DNA of 64,000 nt from Clavaria fumosa (taxonomy: Eukaryota > Basidiomycota > Agaricomycetes > Agaricales > Clavariaceae): assembly GCA_951802425.1 (NCBI GenBank), contig OX637795.1:3328501-3392500 (forward strand). Reading direction: 5' to 3'. Each line of letters opens with the position of its first letter. Within the stretch, counting starts at the first letter, position 1. Shown piece after piece: positions 12,001 to 25,000 of the stretch. The position numbers and the translations under genes were made by a program. The notes below the pieces were generated by a model. It saw only the letters and a list, made by a program, of their open reading frames with translations. It was not told the DNA's origin and made no database searches.

Positions 12001-13504
12001 TCTTCAGTGCCAGGGCCTTCACATCGTGTGGATCCGGGAACTTCGGGTCGGTAAACGTGCTTTCCTGGGCGAGTGTTCGCAACTTGTGACCGATAAACGT
12101 TTCGAGATCCTTTCGCACCTCTTCTGGTGGCTCTGTGCTCAAATCGAGCACATCCGGAGATAGATTCTCAAATGCAGAGGATAGTTCCTTCCTGGTCCGG
12201 CTTGTGATCAGGAATTTGATCTGAGGCGGCAAGTCTTTGAGACCAGCCGCCAGCACCCGGATGAGAGGAGACATCCTCGGCCCTCGAAACTCGTCAAGTG
12301 CATCAATCACTATAAGAATCGGTTGGTCGATGGCCGCAGACCGGAGTGGCTGCACGATCAGCCGCCTGAACTGGTGCTGCAACTGTTCCCCATGGACGAC
12401 GTCGGTCGTCTTCAGAGACAGCAAGACCTCGGCAAACTTCGGCAGGCGCCCGGCCAGCTGGTACGCGAGGGCGGGGAAGAGACGGTCGAGGCTGCGGACA
12501 CCTTCGACCTTGCCCCTTCTGCAGAAATACCGCGCGCAAAGGCGGCCGGTCTTGTCTGCGAACTGCGCGACGGTCTGCGCAATCGTCGACTTCCCGCAGC
12601 CGGCCGGTCCGTGTATCCAGTGTACCTGGCGCTTGTCGTCCTTCAGCCATACTTGGAGCTTCTCGATGACGGGCTCGCGGGTGCCCGACAGACAACGGTC
12701 GACGTCGTATCCGAGGACGGATTCGTCAAGCCACAGGAGATTCTTGAGTTTTGCTAATGATCCACAAACTATCAGCCGGGCTGTGACGCAACCGCTGATA
12801 CACGCACCTTCTTTCTATATTGGCGCGAGTGAGACTAGCGTTGTGAGATATCTCGATAACAGCCAACGAGTCACTCACCAAAACGTCAAACTGCGTTTTG
12901 TGATCGCTGAAGCCAGTCTTAACCTACAAGAAGGGGTCCCTCAAGTCATGAACCCAGAATGAGAGTATATCTGACCTACCCGATAACGCTCGACGATGCG
13001 TTGTATTTGCTGTACATGATTCTTTATCTGGTCCTGATCCTGGGCAACAACTCGGCGCCAGGTACGCTGGTCCTTGAGGCTCAACTCCTGTGCGACTGAG
13101 GTCAATTCCCTGGAGAGTGTGTGAGCGGAGATTATGCGTGGGCACAAGGATGCAGCGTCCGGCGACACCGCAACTCACTGCAGCGCCTTATCCCTCCGCT
13201 CTCGCTCTTGTTGATCGCTGGGATCAACGGGAGTTTGAAATTCTTCTTCCCAGAACTTGATGTCGCTAAGGATTTGAGAGACAGGTTCTGTACTGCCTGT
13301 CGCCGTCTGCTCGTGATGAGAGAGTTAGTCGTAGCCATGAACGACCATATATGCGCAGCAACCCACCTGGTATGTGCCTAGGAGTTCGATTATCACCGCA
13401 AATGGCGTTTTCGCGACAGAAGCGGCTTCCGCTCCCTTCTGGCCGAGGAGTCTCAGCATTTGAGTCTTCTTCGAGGGAGCGAGCGTGGACGGATGAGGAC
13501 CCAT
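9029..13504 (-). CDS. NLR A: NACHT-WD40 NOD-like receptor
   Basis: My model has five exons: 13504-13367, 13306-13179, 13109-12980, 12923-12879 and 12742-9029, giving 1384 residues with consistent phases. The last acceptor (CTCAAG|AATCTC) is chosen for phase; a nearer TTAG site would break the frame. Residues 1-150 form a helical N-terminal region. The NACHT domain follows with CLSGTREPV, Walker A GPAGCGKST (about 192-200) and Walker B LIVIDALDEF (about 291-300). From about residue 780 to 1330 lie divergent WD40 blades (for example VSGSHDFKVRLWDANTG). Family knowledge: fungal NWD proteins sense non-self and can trigger programmed cell death. Unlike NLR B and C, its WD repeats differ from each other and the gene is CpG-rich. 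Its terminal WD segment recurs as fragments at 61.2 and 63.8 kb. Confidence 0.88.
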
Positions 13505-15850
13505 GGTCGTGGTGTGCAGTAAAGTGGGGTGACTGGAAGAGATGTACTGTTATAGGGAAGAACTTGGTGGTTATCGATTATGGTTACATTGCCTGTGGGT
13601 CCAATCAAAGCCGCGCGCCTCCAGCCGCAATTGCATTCAAAAGGAATGCTGTATTCTCCGAGAGCAAGCAAGAGCCGGGGTGAGGTGAGTGCGACCCGCA
13701 AGGGGAAAGTTGTGCTGTGACCCAAGTTGTGCGACGTGTACTACGACAAGACCCGCGATGAGACGGGTGCAATCCATACAGGGAAATTCAAATTCCACAT
13801 CGCGCAAGCGACACAGACAGTGCTTATGCCAACGAACCCACCCGTTTCCAGAGACACAAACGAGCACTCAGACCTCAGGCCTCAGGACCAAAAGACACAG
13901 AAATCCTCAAACAGCAGCTTAGCGAATCTCGCCGAAGTCTCCGCGAAGCTGTCTAGGCAGCTGATGCAGAGCAGGCCATACAAAGGGGCTGAAGGAAGTA
14001 GGCGCGAAATTGTGGCGATGACAAGGCCCTTTCTTAACCGAGGGGACAGCCACCAATACAGGGTACAGGACAACTGTAAGTTCTTACTCTTACATGGCCG
14101 CTACTTATAAAGTAAACATTGACATGATTCACATCTTCTCTTCTCAGGAAAACCTTGCCTCACAGTGCCCTGGTAGCATCTTTGCGTCGACCCATAACAG
14201 TCAATAAGTGTCCCATTTCCAGAAATACAATCAAGCGCCCAGGGCAAAGCATGCAACGCACAGCGCACCCCCGTCTTGTCCTGGCAAAGCTGTCTGGACA
14301 GCCAATACAGCACAAGCCAGACGAATGGAACTGAGGTTTCCTTTTCCTCGCTGCCACGCGGCGCACTCCCTCAGCGCGTCTGATCACAGCGTTTGTACGC
14401 CACCGCCAGGGATACGCCGACGATCCAATGTACGACATGCGATCAGAAGCACAGCAATAACGACGAGCTACGAGCGAACGACGAAGACGGAGGATGCGCA
14501 CTGGGTCAGATCACTTCCATATCGTCCCAACGCTCCACGAGCGCGTGGGCCAAGAGCTCTTTCCAATCACGCGCTTATCAGTGGCCAGATTCGCAACAAC
14601 TCTTATGATGATTGTAAGGCAGAGAGAATGCAGGCGCAGAAGGAAAGGCTATTCGTTTTTGGGTCAGCGCAAAAAGTGCCAGGCGGGGCTGGCCCATCGC
14701 CGCTGGGCGCGGCTCCAGCGGCAATTGTATTTAGCCTCCAGTGGGCAGCCAAAGGGGAAAAGGATCATACCCACGAGCGCCTGAGCCCGTGTTGGCGCAA
14801 TGCTGATAAGACGAAGGTTCATCGCCCTTTTCCGCCCAGATGTGTCCGACCCGAAGAAGAAGAAAGAAAAGGAAAGAAAAGAAAAAAAGCGCAAGCGAGA
14901 CAAGTGAACGCACACACACCAGCAACCACGCCGCCAACACATCAGACCCAGAGCCAGACGGGTGGTCGGCCTATCTCCCCATGCAATACAGTATACATCT
15001 CTGATGGTGAGAGCGGGGTATTCGTGCGCCACGCGTGCAAGAAGCTCAAGTTTTTGTCGACGTCAAGTCAAGCAAAAGCAAAAAGGCAAAAACAAGCCGC
15101 CAACATCCGGTTCGTTCTCATGGGGGTCGTCGGACGTAGTAGCCTGTATGGTTCTATGGCAGGAGGGGCTCACGGTCGCATCCCCATACGGAACGACGGC
15201 GGTGATTTTGCGCAGGCTGTTCGCACAATGCACTTACCTTCGGACCGCATTCCGCGGTTCGACCTGCCATATCTGGTGTACAGACTTGTAATAGAGAGAG
15301 CGCCAAAAATCGATTGCATCGTCGTCATTGGCCGTCGCTCGATATTCCAAGTCGTCTGCAGCTCCAACGTGTGTCATCGACAGAGACTATGCAAAGTGTA
15401 AAAGAAAGAAGAAGAAAAAAATGGAGGGGAAAGGAAAGGTTACGCACGTTTGATGCCAGTGTCAACGTCAACAATCCATCTCGCTGTGCTATCCCCGCAT
15501 CTTATGGGCAGGTTTAGTCACTCTCCAGAAATGCATCGCATCGTCCATCACCACGATGCCCACGAGCGCCGCCAAGTCATCGTTTCGGGGTGGCGAAAAG
15601 TGCGAACAACAGTTCTTCGGATCGCATTCACAATGTGTCTCTGTGCGCGCTATCTCTGTCCATTTCGTTTATAGCAATTCCAAAAGAACACATAGACGTC
15701 CCCCCTGTCTCGTCCAGCATCTAGCAATTCAGACGAAACAAGCTCCGAGGACGCGGCTACTATATCACACATCCCGCTGCGCCGCCGCTCAGTCGCGTGT
15801 TGGCGCCGCATCCAGAAAAATGAACACAAAAAACTGTCAGCCGCCGTCGC
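13505..15850. other. GC-rich intergenic DNA, no gene supported
   Basis: Several long open frames exist on both strands, up to 397 codons at 14208-15401 (+). They have no recognisable domain, overlap opposite-strand frames and carry Arg/Pro/Ser/Ala-rich translations typical of GC-rich non-coding DNA. The 5' flank of NLR A lies at the left end. Confidence 0.5.
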
Positions 15851-16140
15851 TCGTGATCGCGTGATCCATCAATGATCACGGCAACCCAACCCCCCTTTCC
15901 CCATATCTCCCCAATGATCTCAACCCAGCCCCCCCTTCCCCATATCTGACGAATAAACCCCCCCGGAAATCAAACCCAAAAGACCCCGCACCCAAATAAC
16001 GATATTCCCCCTCGCACAGTCAGTTATCTCCCAAGTGCGCGGCTCCGTTCGCATCCCAAATAGGAAATAATCGATCGCGATCATCGAGATCTGGCCGGAT
16101 CACGCGATCGCACGCGTGATCACACGTGAAGCGCGTGAAG
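15850..16140. repeat. GATC-rich inverted repeats and pyrimidine tandem repeat
   Basis: The motif TGATCACG or its relatives occurs repeatedly (near 15853, 15871, 16097 and 16117). A perfect 9-bp inverted repeat GATCACGCG...CGCGTGATC sits at about 16096-16123. Between them a unit ending CCCCCCTTTCCCCATATCT is repeated twice (about 15887-15948). Confidence 0.6.
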
Positions 16141-16784
16141 GGTTGGAGCAGTCACGGTACCGGCGCGTCTGGGCCTGTGGAGGGTCTGTTTTTCCTCTGC
16201 CCCAAGCGACTTCTTCAGGGAAGAGTGGCTGTGCAATGCAGGATCTCGTTTCAACAGCCAAAAGCTAAAGAAAGGCAGGGTAGAAAAAGAGTGTAGAAAA
16301 AGAGCGGGACACGCGCACAAGCCAAGGGAGATTTGTGACTTGTAACCATCTGCGGCGAGAGAGGTTGCCATCAAAGGTGAGGCAAGAGAAAAAAAAAGGT
16401 CCCCCGATTCCAAGATCGCGCAGCAGAAAATTAGACTCGACCCGGGCAACGTGTTTCCCCGGTTGTTGCTGTTGCCCTCTAGGATCCGCACACCGCCTGA
16501 CGCAGGGACCATCGAGTCATTCAAACGAACGCCCACACCAGTTCCCATCCCCATCGTACATATCCCCATCAGACACCGAGACCTGTAGCATACACCTGGT
16601 AATTGGTGCCCAGCTGCGAGAGGGCCGACCGATAATAGAAGACGCGGTCACACGACCACATCCCGCTAACGGGCGTACGAGCAGAAGTCTCTCCGTCCAT
16701 CCGTCCGAACGATCGGCGTGAATGGACGACGTACAAATTTTGCGTGAACAAATGAACGAACAAACGAGCGCGTGTGGGTGGTGG

Positions 16785-17065
16785 TCCGGAGCAGAGGAGT
16801 GTGTGGGTGGTAGTCCGGAGCGGACGAGTGGGCCAACGCGACGCGACGCGTCAGAACGCATGGACGTCCGTGATGCCAGACCATGACTTAGCACTCCTCT
16901 CTCGGGTCCGGCTGGCCAGCACGCGCTCAGTGGTGGCCCGAAGCGGAGGAGCGAAGGGGGGGCCAACGCAACGCGACGCGTCGCGACACGTCAGAACGCA
17001 CGGACATCCGCGACGTCCGACGACGCACGGGCACGCCTCAGCACTCCTCTCCCGGGTCCGGCAGG
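16785..17065. repeat. Direct repeat of about 130 bp, two diverged copies
   Basis: The word order CGACGCGACGCGTCAGAACGCA ... GGACGTCCG ... AGCACTCCTCTC(T/C)CGGGTCCGGC ... (A/T)CACGCGC occurs at about 16830-16925 and again at about 16965-17075, separated by GTGGTGGCCCGAAGCGGAGG. No gene. A weaker relative of the CGACGCGACGC part is at about 18630. Confidence 0.6.
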
Positions 17066-17075
17066 CCATCACGCG

Positions 17076-19121
17076 CCCCGCGTGCGTCGACGCAAGGGGC
17101 AGGGGTCGTCATCGTCGGCGGAGGAGGTGGTGGCGGTGGCGGCGGGCAGGGACGCGGAAAAGGAGGGTGAGCCGCGACGACGCGGAACGGAGGGGAGGAC
17201 GCGCGCGCGGAGAAGGGAATGCGGAGACGAGTAAGAAGGCAAAAGGTCTGGGGGGGTCCAAGCGAACGCCCGCAGTGCCCGGTTGCGCAAACGCGGACGC
17301 GGGACGCGGGACGCGGCAGGGCTCCGCTAGGGCAGACAGACAGACGCGCGCGACGCCCCGCCTCCTTACCCCTTCGCGTCTAAGAGTCGCCCCACCAAGA
17401 GCGTCAGCGTCGGCCGACGTGACCGCTGACAAGACCGAGACAGACCGAGACAGACCGACCAGACCAGATCATCAACTCGGACAGCTCGCCCACCCATCAC
17501 CACACACAAATGCACCATGTTACAGCCCGCTCGCTCCCACACCAACAGTGCACCGACAGTGCACCGCACCCACCCCATCGCGTCCCTATCAGCATCAACA
17601 TCACACTAACCCAAGAACCAAGAAAACTGATAACCCGAGAACCCGAGAACCCGAGAACCTGACCCCCTGCAAACTCAAAACCGAAAAACCGAAAACGGCA
17701 AATAAAAAAACGAAAGGATAAAAGAACGGAACGGCAACTAAGAAAGCACGGCGAATAAGAAAGAGGTCCCAGGTCGCGCGTGGTACGCGTGAAGGAACGG
17801 GGGCCCGCTAGTCCCCGTGACGGGAAACCGAACGCAGCGAAGGGCGAGCAACACACGCCCCCAAAACCCGGCGGTGACACCCAGAAAAACGAACGCGCAA
17901 CGGTGGACGGCGGACGTCGCCATAATAAAATGCCAAGCCATAAGATATGCCAAGCCGACGCACAACGACGCGAAAAGCGAATCTCTCTCTCACACACACA
18001 CACTTCGTCCCTCAAAAGTACCGTACATCATTAACACCGGTTATCTACGGCACGGCGCGCCGCCATTCCGCGCTACTACACCATGTCCCTAGTTGCCACC
18101 CCCCGGACCGACCACCCGCAGTAACACCCCCCCCCCTTTTGTTACGACATCCCTTCCTAACGTACGGGCACGCGACAAATGGGAATAAGTTGATTTGCGA
18201 AAGGGGTGATTTCTTGTACGTATACGTGTGCGGGGAATTGCGGGGGAATGTAGTAAGCCCGGAGGAACATTGGATTACCGGACGCTGGACACCGGACAAA
18301 CAGGTGTGCATTCGCGCATCGCTCTAGCTCCAAGGGGAGGGGAGGACGTGAAGAACGCTCAAGTCCCAATCCCAGCTTAAGGAGAAAAAAAAATCCTTTC
18401 TTCCATTCGCACCGCACATAACTCACATTCTGCAATGTTATATATTGTTTTTTAGTTTCTCAACTCCCGTACAAGTAAAAAGTACTACGGCTATCCAGCT
18501 ATGTAATGTCAAAAAGACCAGAGTTACAGTTCCCCATCGTTTCTTCAACCCAAGCGTATACCGCGAGACAGTAGAGCACGATCCCCCCACACATGATGTG
18601 CACCCGAGACGTGTGCGCCGTGAGTAGACGCATGCAACGCGACGCGACACGACACACCGAGACGATGCGCGCTCCGTCGCGCAACGACGGCCAACGCCCC
18701 CCAGACCACCCACAACATTTGCCAACCGACACAAGGGCACCCATGGCGCAACCCCTCAAGAGTGACGTCGGAGGCAGGAGAGGTGAGGAGTGTGTCCGGT
18801 GTCAGCGTGTCGGGTGTCAGTGTTGGGGGAAAGGAAGAAGAAGAAAAAAGGAAGAGGGGGAGGAGACGTGTATGTATTCTGCAGAAAAGAGGAGAGAAGA
18901 GTCATTGCATGAGTGAGGGAGAGATGTCTAACGTCTATGCCAGGCCCCAGAGTCGAGAGAGAGGGAGAGAAACAAAACAAGACAACCGAGAGATCAAAGA
19001 AGTATCCCGTCCGAAGACAAAAAAGGGAGGCGCAGTCTCGTAGATATTAAAGAACAGAGCCGGTCCAGATCCCAAAGCGCGAGGGAGGCAGAACGACGAG
19101 GGACGAGAGACGAGCCCCGCC
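17076..19121. other. GC-rich intergenic DNA, no gene supported
   Basis: Low-complexity CG-rich and GA-rich stretches, including a short (CA)n at 17990-18003. Open frames here (for example 315 codons ending at 17721 on +) are compositional: no start context, domain or splice pattern supports them. Confidence 0.45.
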
Positions 19122-19762
19122 CTACGCCCCCGATGACGAGCCCGTCGTCGTCGGTGGCTGTCCCAACAAGACGAAAAAATCAGCGTCACTTCCAGAAAGA
19201 CAACGACAACGCGTACCTTCTTCCCGCCCTTCTTCGCCATCACCATCATGGTCCACGACGGGCTCGGGCTGCGCGGCACGATGTCGCCCGCCGGAGCCAG
19301 TGGCTGCTGATTCTGGTGTGGACAGGGATGCTGGTGAAATTGTGCGTCGGAATTCTGTGTGAGAGGGGGAGTTCTCGGTTAGTGGGATGGCGGAACGGGA
19401 CTGAGTGAGGTACGCACGGGCCCGGAGGAAGGTTGGCCCGTGCGGCAGGAGCACCGCCGATTCAGCGCCGCCGCGAGCTGGTGCGGAAGCATTAGCATCC
19501 AAAGCGCAATGACGAAGGAGAGGAGAGCGCGACGTACCATGTCAGTGCTCTGCGGACAGTCCCGCGCGAACGGGTTGAGGGGGACCTCGCTGAGACACGT
19601 AAAGCGCGGGAGCTGGCAGAGGTCGCGCGTGAGGCTTGGGAGGGCGCGAATCTTGGGTGCGGGGTGGGCGGGGTTGGCGGAGGATGAGCTTGAGGTGGGG
19701 GAGGAGGAAGAGGACGATGAGGAGGACTTGGTGGAAGGGGTGGTGGTGTTGGTGGTGGGCAT
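19122..19762 (-). CDS. Small 3-exon protein of unknown function
   Basis: Exons 19762-19538, 19354-19217 and 19157-19122 join in phase 0 with good GT...AG borders (ATG|GTACGT, CACACAG|AATTCC, AAG|GTACGC, GACAG|CCACC). They encode 132 residues. The N-terminus is Ser/Thr/Pro-rich. Residues about 49-75 form a compact block with three cysteines (LCQLPRFTCLSEVPLNPFA, then RDCPQS). The rest is Gln/Pro-rich, then Lys/Gly-rich. There is no signal peptide or membrane segment. I do not recognise the family. A degenerate copy at about 30.13-30.55 kb keeps the cysteine block and second exon, which argues that this was a real gene before duplication. Confidence 0.55.
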
Positions 19763-22087
19763 TTTTTGGGTGGATTGGGTGTGTGTATTGGGTGTGCGTG
19801 TTGTACGAGCAACCCTTTTCTTTAAGTGCTCCGGTAGATAGACAGTGGGTGTCCTTGTCGGTTCGGAGAGGCGTGAGCGGAACGGAGTCGGGTGTATGTA
19901 TACTCGGAGGGTCGGAGGGTACGGGACGGGGAGAGTCGTTTGAATACTAAGTGTTAGTCGGGTGGATACGGGGGATGTGGGGAAGAGAGGAAGAGTGAAA
20001 GAGAGGTGAGGTGAGAGTGAGAGTAAGAGTGAACACGGGAGTAGAAAGACGCACACTCAAACCTGTTAGTTTAGAAAAGCGGGGTTGGTGGGTTATTAAT
20101 ATGTATTGAAATTGGGGTGAGATATTATTAGAGTCTTATATTAGGTAATCTAATTAGGTAATCTCTTATCCCCGTGTAATGTGATAGCCAAATAGCAAAT
20201 AAACCTTAATCCAGTCAACCACCTCTGGTCCCTACACGCACGACTCAGCATCCAGGCATCATCGACACCTGGCCTGAACATGGGGCTCAAGGACAGTGGT
20301 GGCCCAACGTCTGCTCCCCTCTTCACCCTTCTGACACCCCCCCCCCCTTCTGACCCAACCACGCACACACGCCAACACGTACTACCGGCAAACCACCCTC
20401 GTTCCGGAGGAGGAAACAAGGGTTCACTAGCGCTAGCACAGTAACTAGCAAGCTTAAACCGCTTACTTACCTTACCCAATATTAAAAAAACCTCCGCGCG
20501 ATGACGTTATCCCGGTCCGCAGACCTGCTAAGAGAAAATTGACGACTGATAAAATCCCCATCACGGCATCATGCATCAATACCCGTACCATTTACACATG
20601 GGGCCCCATACCGACCAACCGTCGTGTCGATACTGAAAACGGGGTCGTACGTCCCCATGGCCATGCAATAACATCATGGCATGGCAAATGATCGCATCGT
20701 TCATAGCCGCAACCCCATATACGCTACCCCATATCCCATATCCCAGGAAAGCCAAAAAAAAAAAAAAAACGCTTATCGTCAACCCAGGGTCCTATGAACG
20801 CCCCAACCCCGCACTCAGCACTCCTCGTGAACATCGCGTGTCCCGCCTCGCGGACCAAACCCCACAACAACACAAACGCGCCACACAAACGCAATAGCGC
20901 AAATGGGCGCATCTCATTTCCGCCCTGACGTCTTTGCCCAGCCACGAGTGCACCCCAGAAAGAAGCTTATTCATTACGAAAAAAAAAAAAGGGGGGCACT
21001 AGTTATTCGATGCTGTAGACCGTAGATACTGTAAATGAAGAGCGTATTGCCTGAGCCACGATCCACGAGGAGGCACAGTGTACGCCGAGACACGTGAGAA
21101 AATACGACACAGTGCTTAAGCGCCTCACTGGCGCACCGCAATTCCGCACACCCTACAGTTCCAGCTCTGTTCTGGTGTTCCGTGGCTGCGGCCCGGGCAT
21201 CCCCACATCGGGTCGGGCCTGCATCGGGGTCGATTCATGTCAGATGGGTGGCGGTGTGGTCTTGTGTGTGTGTGCAACTCCGGGAGGGGACATACACTGG
21301 CTGCAGGCAACAAGGCTTAGCTTGAGACAAATATTCTATGCAGCAGGTGCACCAGCCTGCCTCGCTGTGTCGCAGAAGGGGGGATGAGTCAAGATGTTGC
21401 ACTGGGGTCAGAGGTGCTATGCCAGGTGCTATGCCAGGTGAGTATCTCATAATGATTAATGCCATAATGCACAACTTTTCTTTCCTTGGTGGGCCTCCAC
21501 AAGCAGAGTACACAGGCTTTCAGGCAAAATAAACAATATCAGACCACAGTTGAGAACAAGTAGCAAGCCGGTGGTATCTATGAATGACTGTGGCCAGGGA
21601 CCAGTGGGCTCACAATCTGCATCAGTGACTGGACTGTAATGGATATACATGTATGTGGTCTACATGACTGAGCAACTGGGAAAACATCAAAACTCATTGG
21701 TACACTGCTGACATGCAAGGATCTCCAATCCTTCCTCAAGTCTCTCTGCCATTGTTGGCATATCATTCTCTCTACTAAGGAATGTAAAGTAAGCATACCA
21801 TGCAAATCTGTACAACATTGAAGGAGATAAGAGATATAGGTGATGCACAGTTTTCAACCACTTTGGCATTGATTGCCCAGAACATTCTGAGCCTCTCAAA
21901 CGAGTTTTCAATCACAACCAAACAAATCCATTGAAAAATACAAATTTTACCTTGTATCGAGGTGTTATTGGAATTCAAGTTGTGCTAACCATTTTGCAAA
22001 ATGATGAATGTATTAAATATGCAGCTGTGACATAAGGAGTGAACCACAAGATTGCAACCATGTGAAAACTTGGACAACCAGAACTTA
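19763..22087. other. Intergenic, no gene supported
   Basis: Mixed composition, CpG-rich to about 21.4 kb and CpG-poor beyond, where the 3' flank of NLR B begins. A short tandem (GGTGCTATGCCA twice, about 21412-21436) and poly-A runs are visible. The segment at about 21010-21050 (CTGTAGACCGTAGATACTGTAAATGAA) resembles the repeat found at 27.28, 27.40, 31.5 and 43.37 kb. Confidence 0.45.
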
Positions 22088-25000
22088 TTAAGACAATGCT
22101 GTACAAGTATGTAGGTAAGAATACATGGGAGATAACCTGATGACAACAAGTCTACCATCATCATGCACCACTGCTATAGCATCACTAGTTGAGCCCACAA
22201 TTTTGCGATAAGCAACAGGAATCCAGCAGAGTCTATAATGTCTCAAAGGATTGCATAACCATCCCTTGTCTATCACATGTGGCAATGAGTGTCCACCCCA
22301 TTCATCAACATGGACACTCAGACATTGACCAGTGACTGCATCCCACAGTCTCACAGTCTTGTCAGAAGACCCTGAGACAATCCTTGTGCCATCTGGAGAG
22401 AATAAAACTGATGTGGCACCAGAAGAATGGCCCTTGAGTGTTTGTAAATGAGCACCAGTGACTGCATCCCACAGTCTCACAGTGTCGTCATAAGACCCTG
22501 TGACTATCCTTGTGCCATCTGGAGAAAATGACACTGATCTGACCCAATTAGAATGGCCCTTGAGTGTGTGTAAATGAGCACCAGTGACTGCATCCCACAG
22601 TCGTCCAGTGTTGTCATAAGACCCTGAGACTATCCTTGTGCCATCTAGAGAGAATGACACTGATGCAATACGATCAGAATGGCCCTTGAGTGTTTGTAAA
22701 TGAGCACCAGTGACTGCATCCCACAGTCTCAGAGTGTCATCATTAGACCCTGAGACTATCCTTGTGCCATCTGGAGAGAATGACACTGATGTGACATCAG
22801 ATGAATGGCCCTTGAGTGTTTGTAAATGAGCACCAGTGACTGCATCCCACAGTCTCATAGTCTTGTCATAAAATCCTGAGACTATCCTTGTACCATCTGG
22901 AGAGAATGACACTGATGTGACATAATCAGAATGGCCCTTGAGTGTTTGTAAATGAGCACCAGTGACTGCATCCCACAGTCTCATAGTCTTGTCATAAGAT
23001 CCTGAGACTATTCTTGTGCCATCTGGAGAAAATGACACTAATCTGACACCAGAAGAATGGCCCTTGAGTGTTTGTAAATGAGCACCAGTGACTGCATCCC
23101 ATAGTCTCACAGTCCGGTCCCTGGACCCTGAGACAATCCTTGTACCATCTGGAGAGAATGACACTGATGTGACCCAAAAAGAATGGCCCTTGAGTGTTTG
23201 TAAATGAGCACCAGTGACTGCATCCCACAGTCTCACAGTCATGTCTTTAGACCCTGAGACAATCCTTGTGCCATCTGGAGAGAATGACACTGATGTGACT
23301 GACTCAGAATGGCCCTTGAGTGTTTGTAAATGAGCACCAGCAACTGTATCCCACAGCCTCATAGTCTTGCCACAAGATCCTGAGACTATCTTTGTACCAT
23401 CTGGAGAGAATGACACTGATGTGACTGACTCAGAATGGCCCAAGAGTGTTTGTAAATGAGCACCAGTGACTGCATCCCACAGTCTCACAGTCATGTCTTT
23501 AGACCCTGAGACAATCCTTGTGCCATCTGGAGAGAATGACACTGATGTGACTGACTCAGAGTGGCCCTTGAGTGTTTGTAAATGAGCACCAGCGACTGCA
23601 TCCCACAGCCTCATAGTCTTGTCATAAGATCCTGAGACTATCTTTGTACCATCTGGAGAGAATGACACTGATGTGACCCAAAAAGAATGGCCCTTGAGTG
23701 TTTGTAAATGAGCACCAGTGACTGCATCCCACAGTCTCACAGTCTGATCATCAGACCCTGAGACAATCCTTGTGCCATCTGGAGAGAATGACATTGAGCT
23801 GACATAATAAGAATGGCCCAAGAGTGTTTGTAAATGAGCACCTGTGACTGCATCCCACAGTCTTACAGTCTTGTCTTCAGATCCTGAGACTATCCTTGTG
23901 CCATCTGGAGAAAATGACACTGATGTGATGCCTTCAGAATGCTCCATGACTTGCACACATGCACTCCAATGTTTTTGCAATTCTCCCTCTACCAATACTG
24001 ATCCATTCATTTTATCATGATGGGTCTTGTAAAGTTCAGTACCCACTGGCATGAAGGGCAGTGCAGTGAAATACACCTGCAAGGCAGATGCACTAAGTGC
24101 TGGAAAAAATTCTTGAATCATTCTTTCACTGTCATAAAGCATTGCTGAGACAACTGGGTCTCTAGAGCTATTCATCTGCAAATATTACTTGTCAGCTTTA
24201 CCTTTTCCTGAGCTTCTAACCATGCACATACCTTCAGGCATCTCTGCACAGCCACCAACATCTGAACTGCATCTTTCAGATAACCAAGGAGACTGCAGAC
24301 CTCAATCCAGTTCACCAAATACTTCAAGCAAAAATCTTTCAAAAGTTGCCATAGGTCACTTGAAAGCAATCCACTGCAAAGATGCAACCCCCAATATCTA
24401 CATGCATACTCTAGACTGAATGAGATATTTTTTGATATCTTTTCTGAGAGACCTGGCACTTCATGGTTGAATTTTGTAGGATCTCTTATGCCACATATAT
24501 CCCTTTTCAACCTTGTCATCAAAGTCAAGCACTTCTTGGCAAGAATGGTGTGCTGCAATTGGGGGTTGACTCTGAACTGCAGTGCCTGTACTTCCTGGCA
24601 TCTGTTGTGGTCCACAATAAAGTCAAAAAATGATGGGTGCATCAACTGGATAACTCCAACACCTGCTGGGACAGTCATGATTGACTGCAATAACTGAAGG
24701 TGATGATAGATCCTGTAGCCAATCAGATCCTCCAATTGATCTAATGGAAGGGGGTCCTGGAGTAAAGCAATAGTTCCAAGGATCAAGTGCAACTTGGCTG
24801 CAAGTTGATCAGAAATATTGGGAAATGTGCTTTTGAGCACTTGAGAGTACAGCTGATCTAGATGCTGTTGTGGAGATTTGCCAGTGACAGGATTTCTTTG
24901 CAAAAGTACCTCCAATTGTGCCATGGGATCACCTGGATCAGCCATTCCAATGAACCTTACTGCAGTGGCAGCAAAAATGAAGAGGCCTGAAGACATATGT

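Noticed and set aside
12237..12962. Open frame of 241 codons (+) opposite NLR A
   Set aside because: It is antisense to NACHT exon 5 and crosses two NLR A introns. It is a shadow of high-GC coding DNA.
14208..15401. Open frame of 397 codons (+)
   Set aside because: Composition-driven in GC-rich DNA: no domain, low-complexity basic tract, overlapping opposite-strand frames, no splice logic.
16774..17721. Open frame of 315 codons (+)
   Set aside because: It spans the direct repeat and Arg/Gly/Thr/Pro-rich low-complexity DNA; the opposite strand is equally open. Not a credible gene.
22992..23228. Short frames inside the WD40 repeats of NLR B
   Set aside because: Out-of-frame readings of the 126-bp repeat.
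22300..24000. Regular 126-bp repeats as a possible CRISPR-like array
   Set aside because: The repeats are coding WD40 units with no unique spacers, and the genome is fungal.
24176..24231. In-frame stop between the NACHT and WD40 parts of NLR B as a true break
   Set aside because: It lies in a 56-nt GTATGT...TTTGCAG intron; the same intron in NLR C happens to lack a stop. Exons join in phase.
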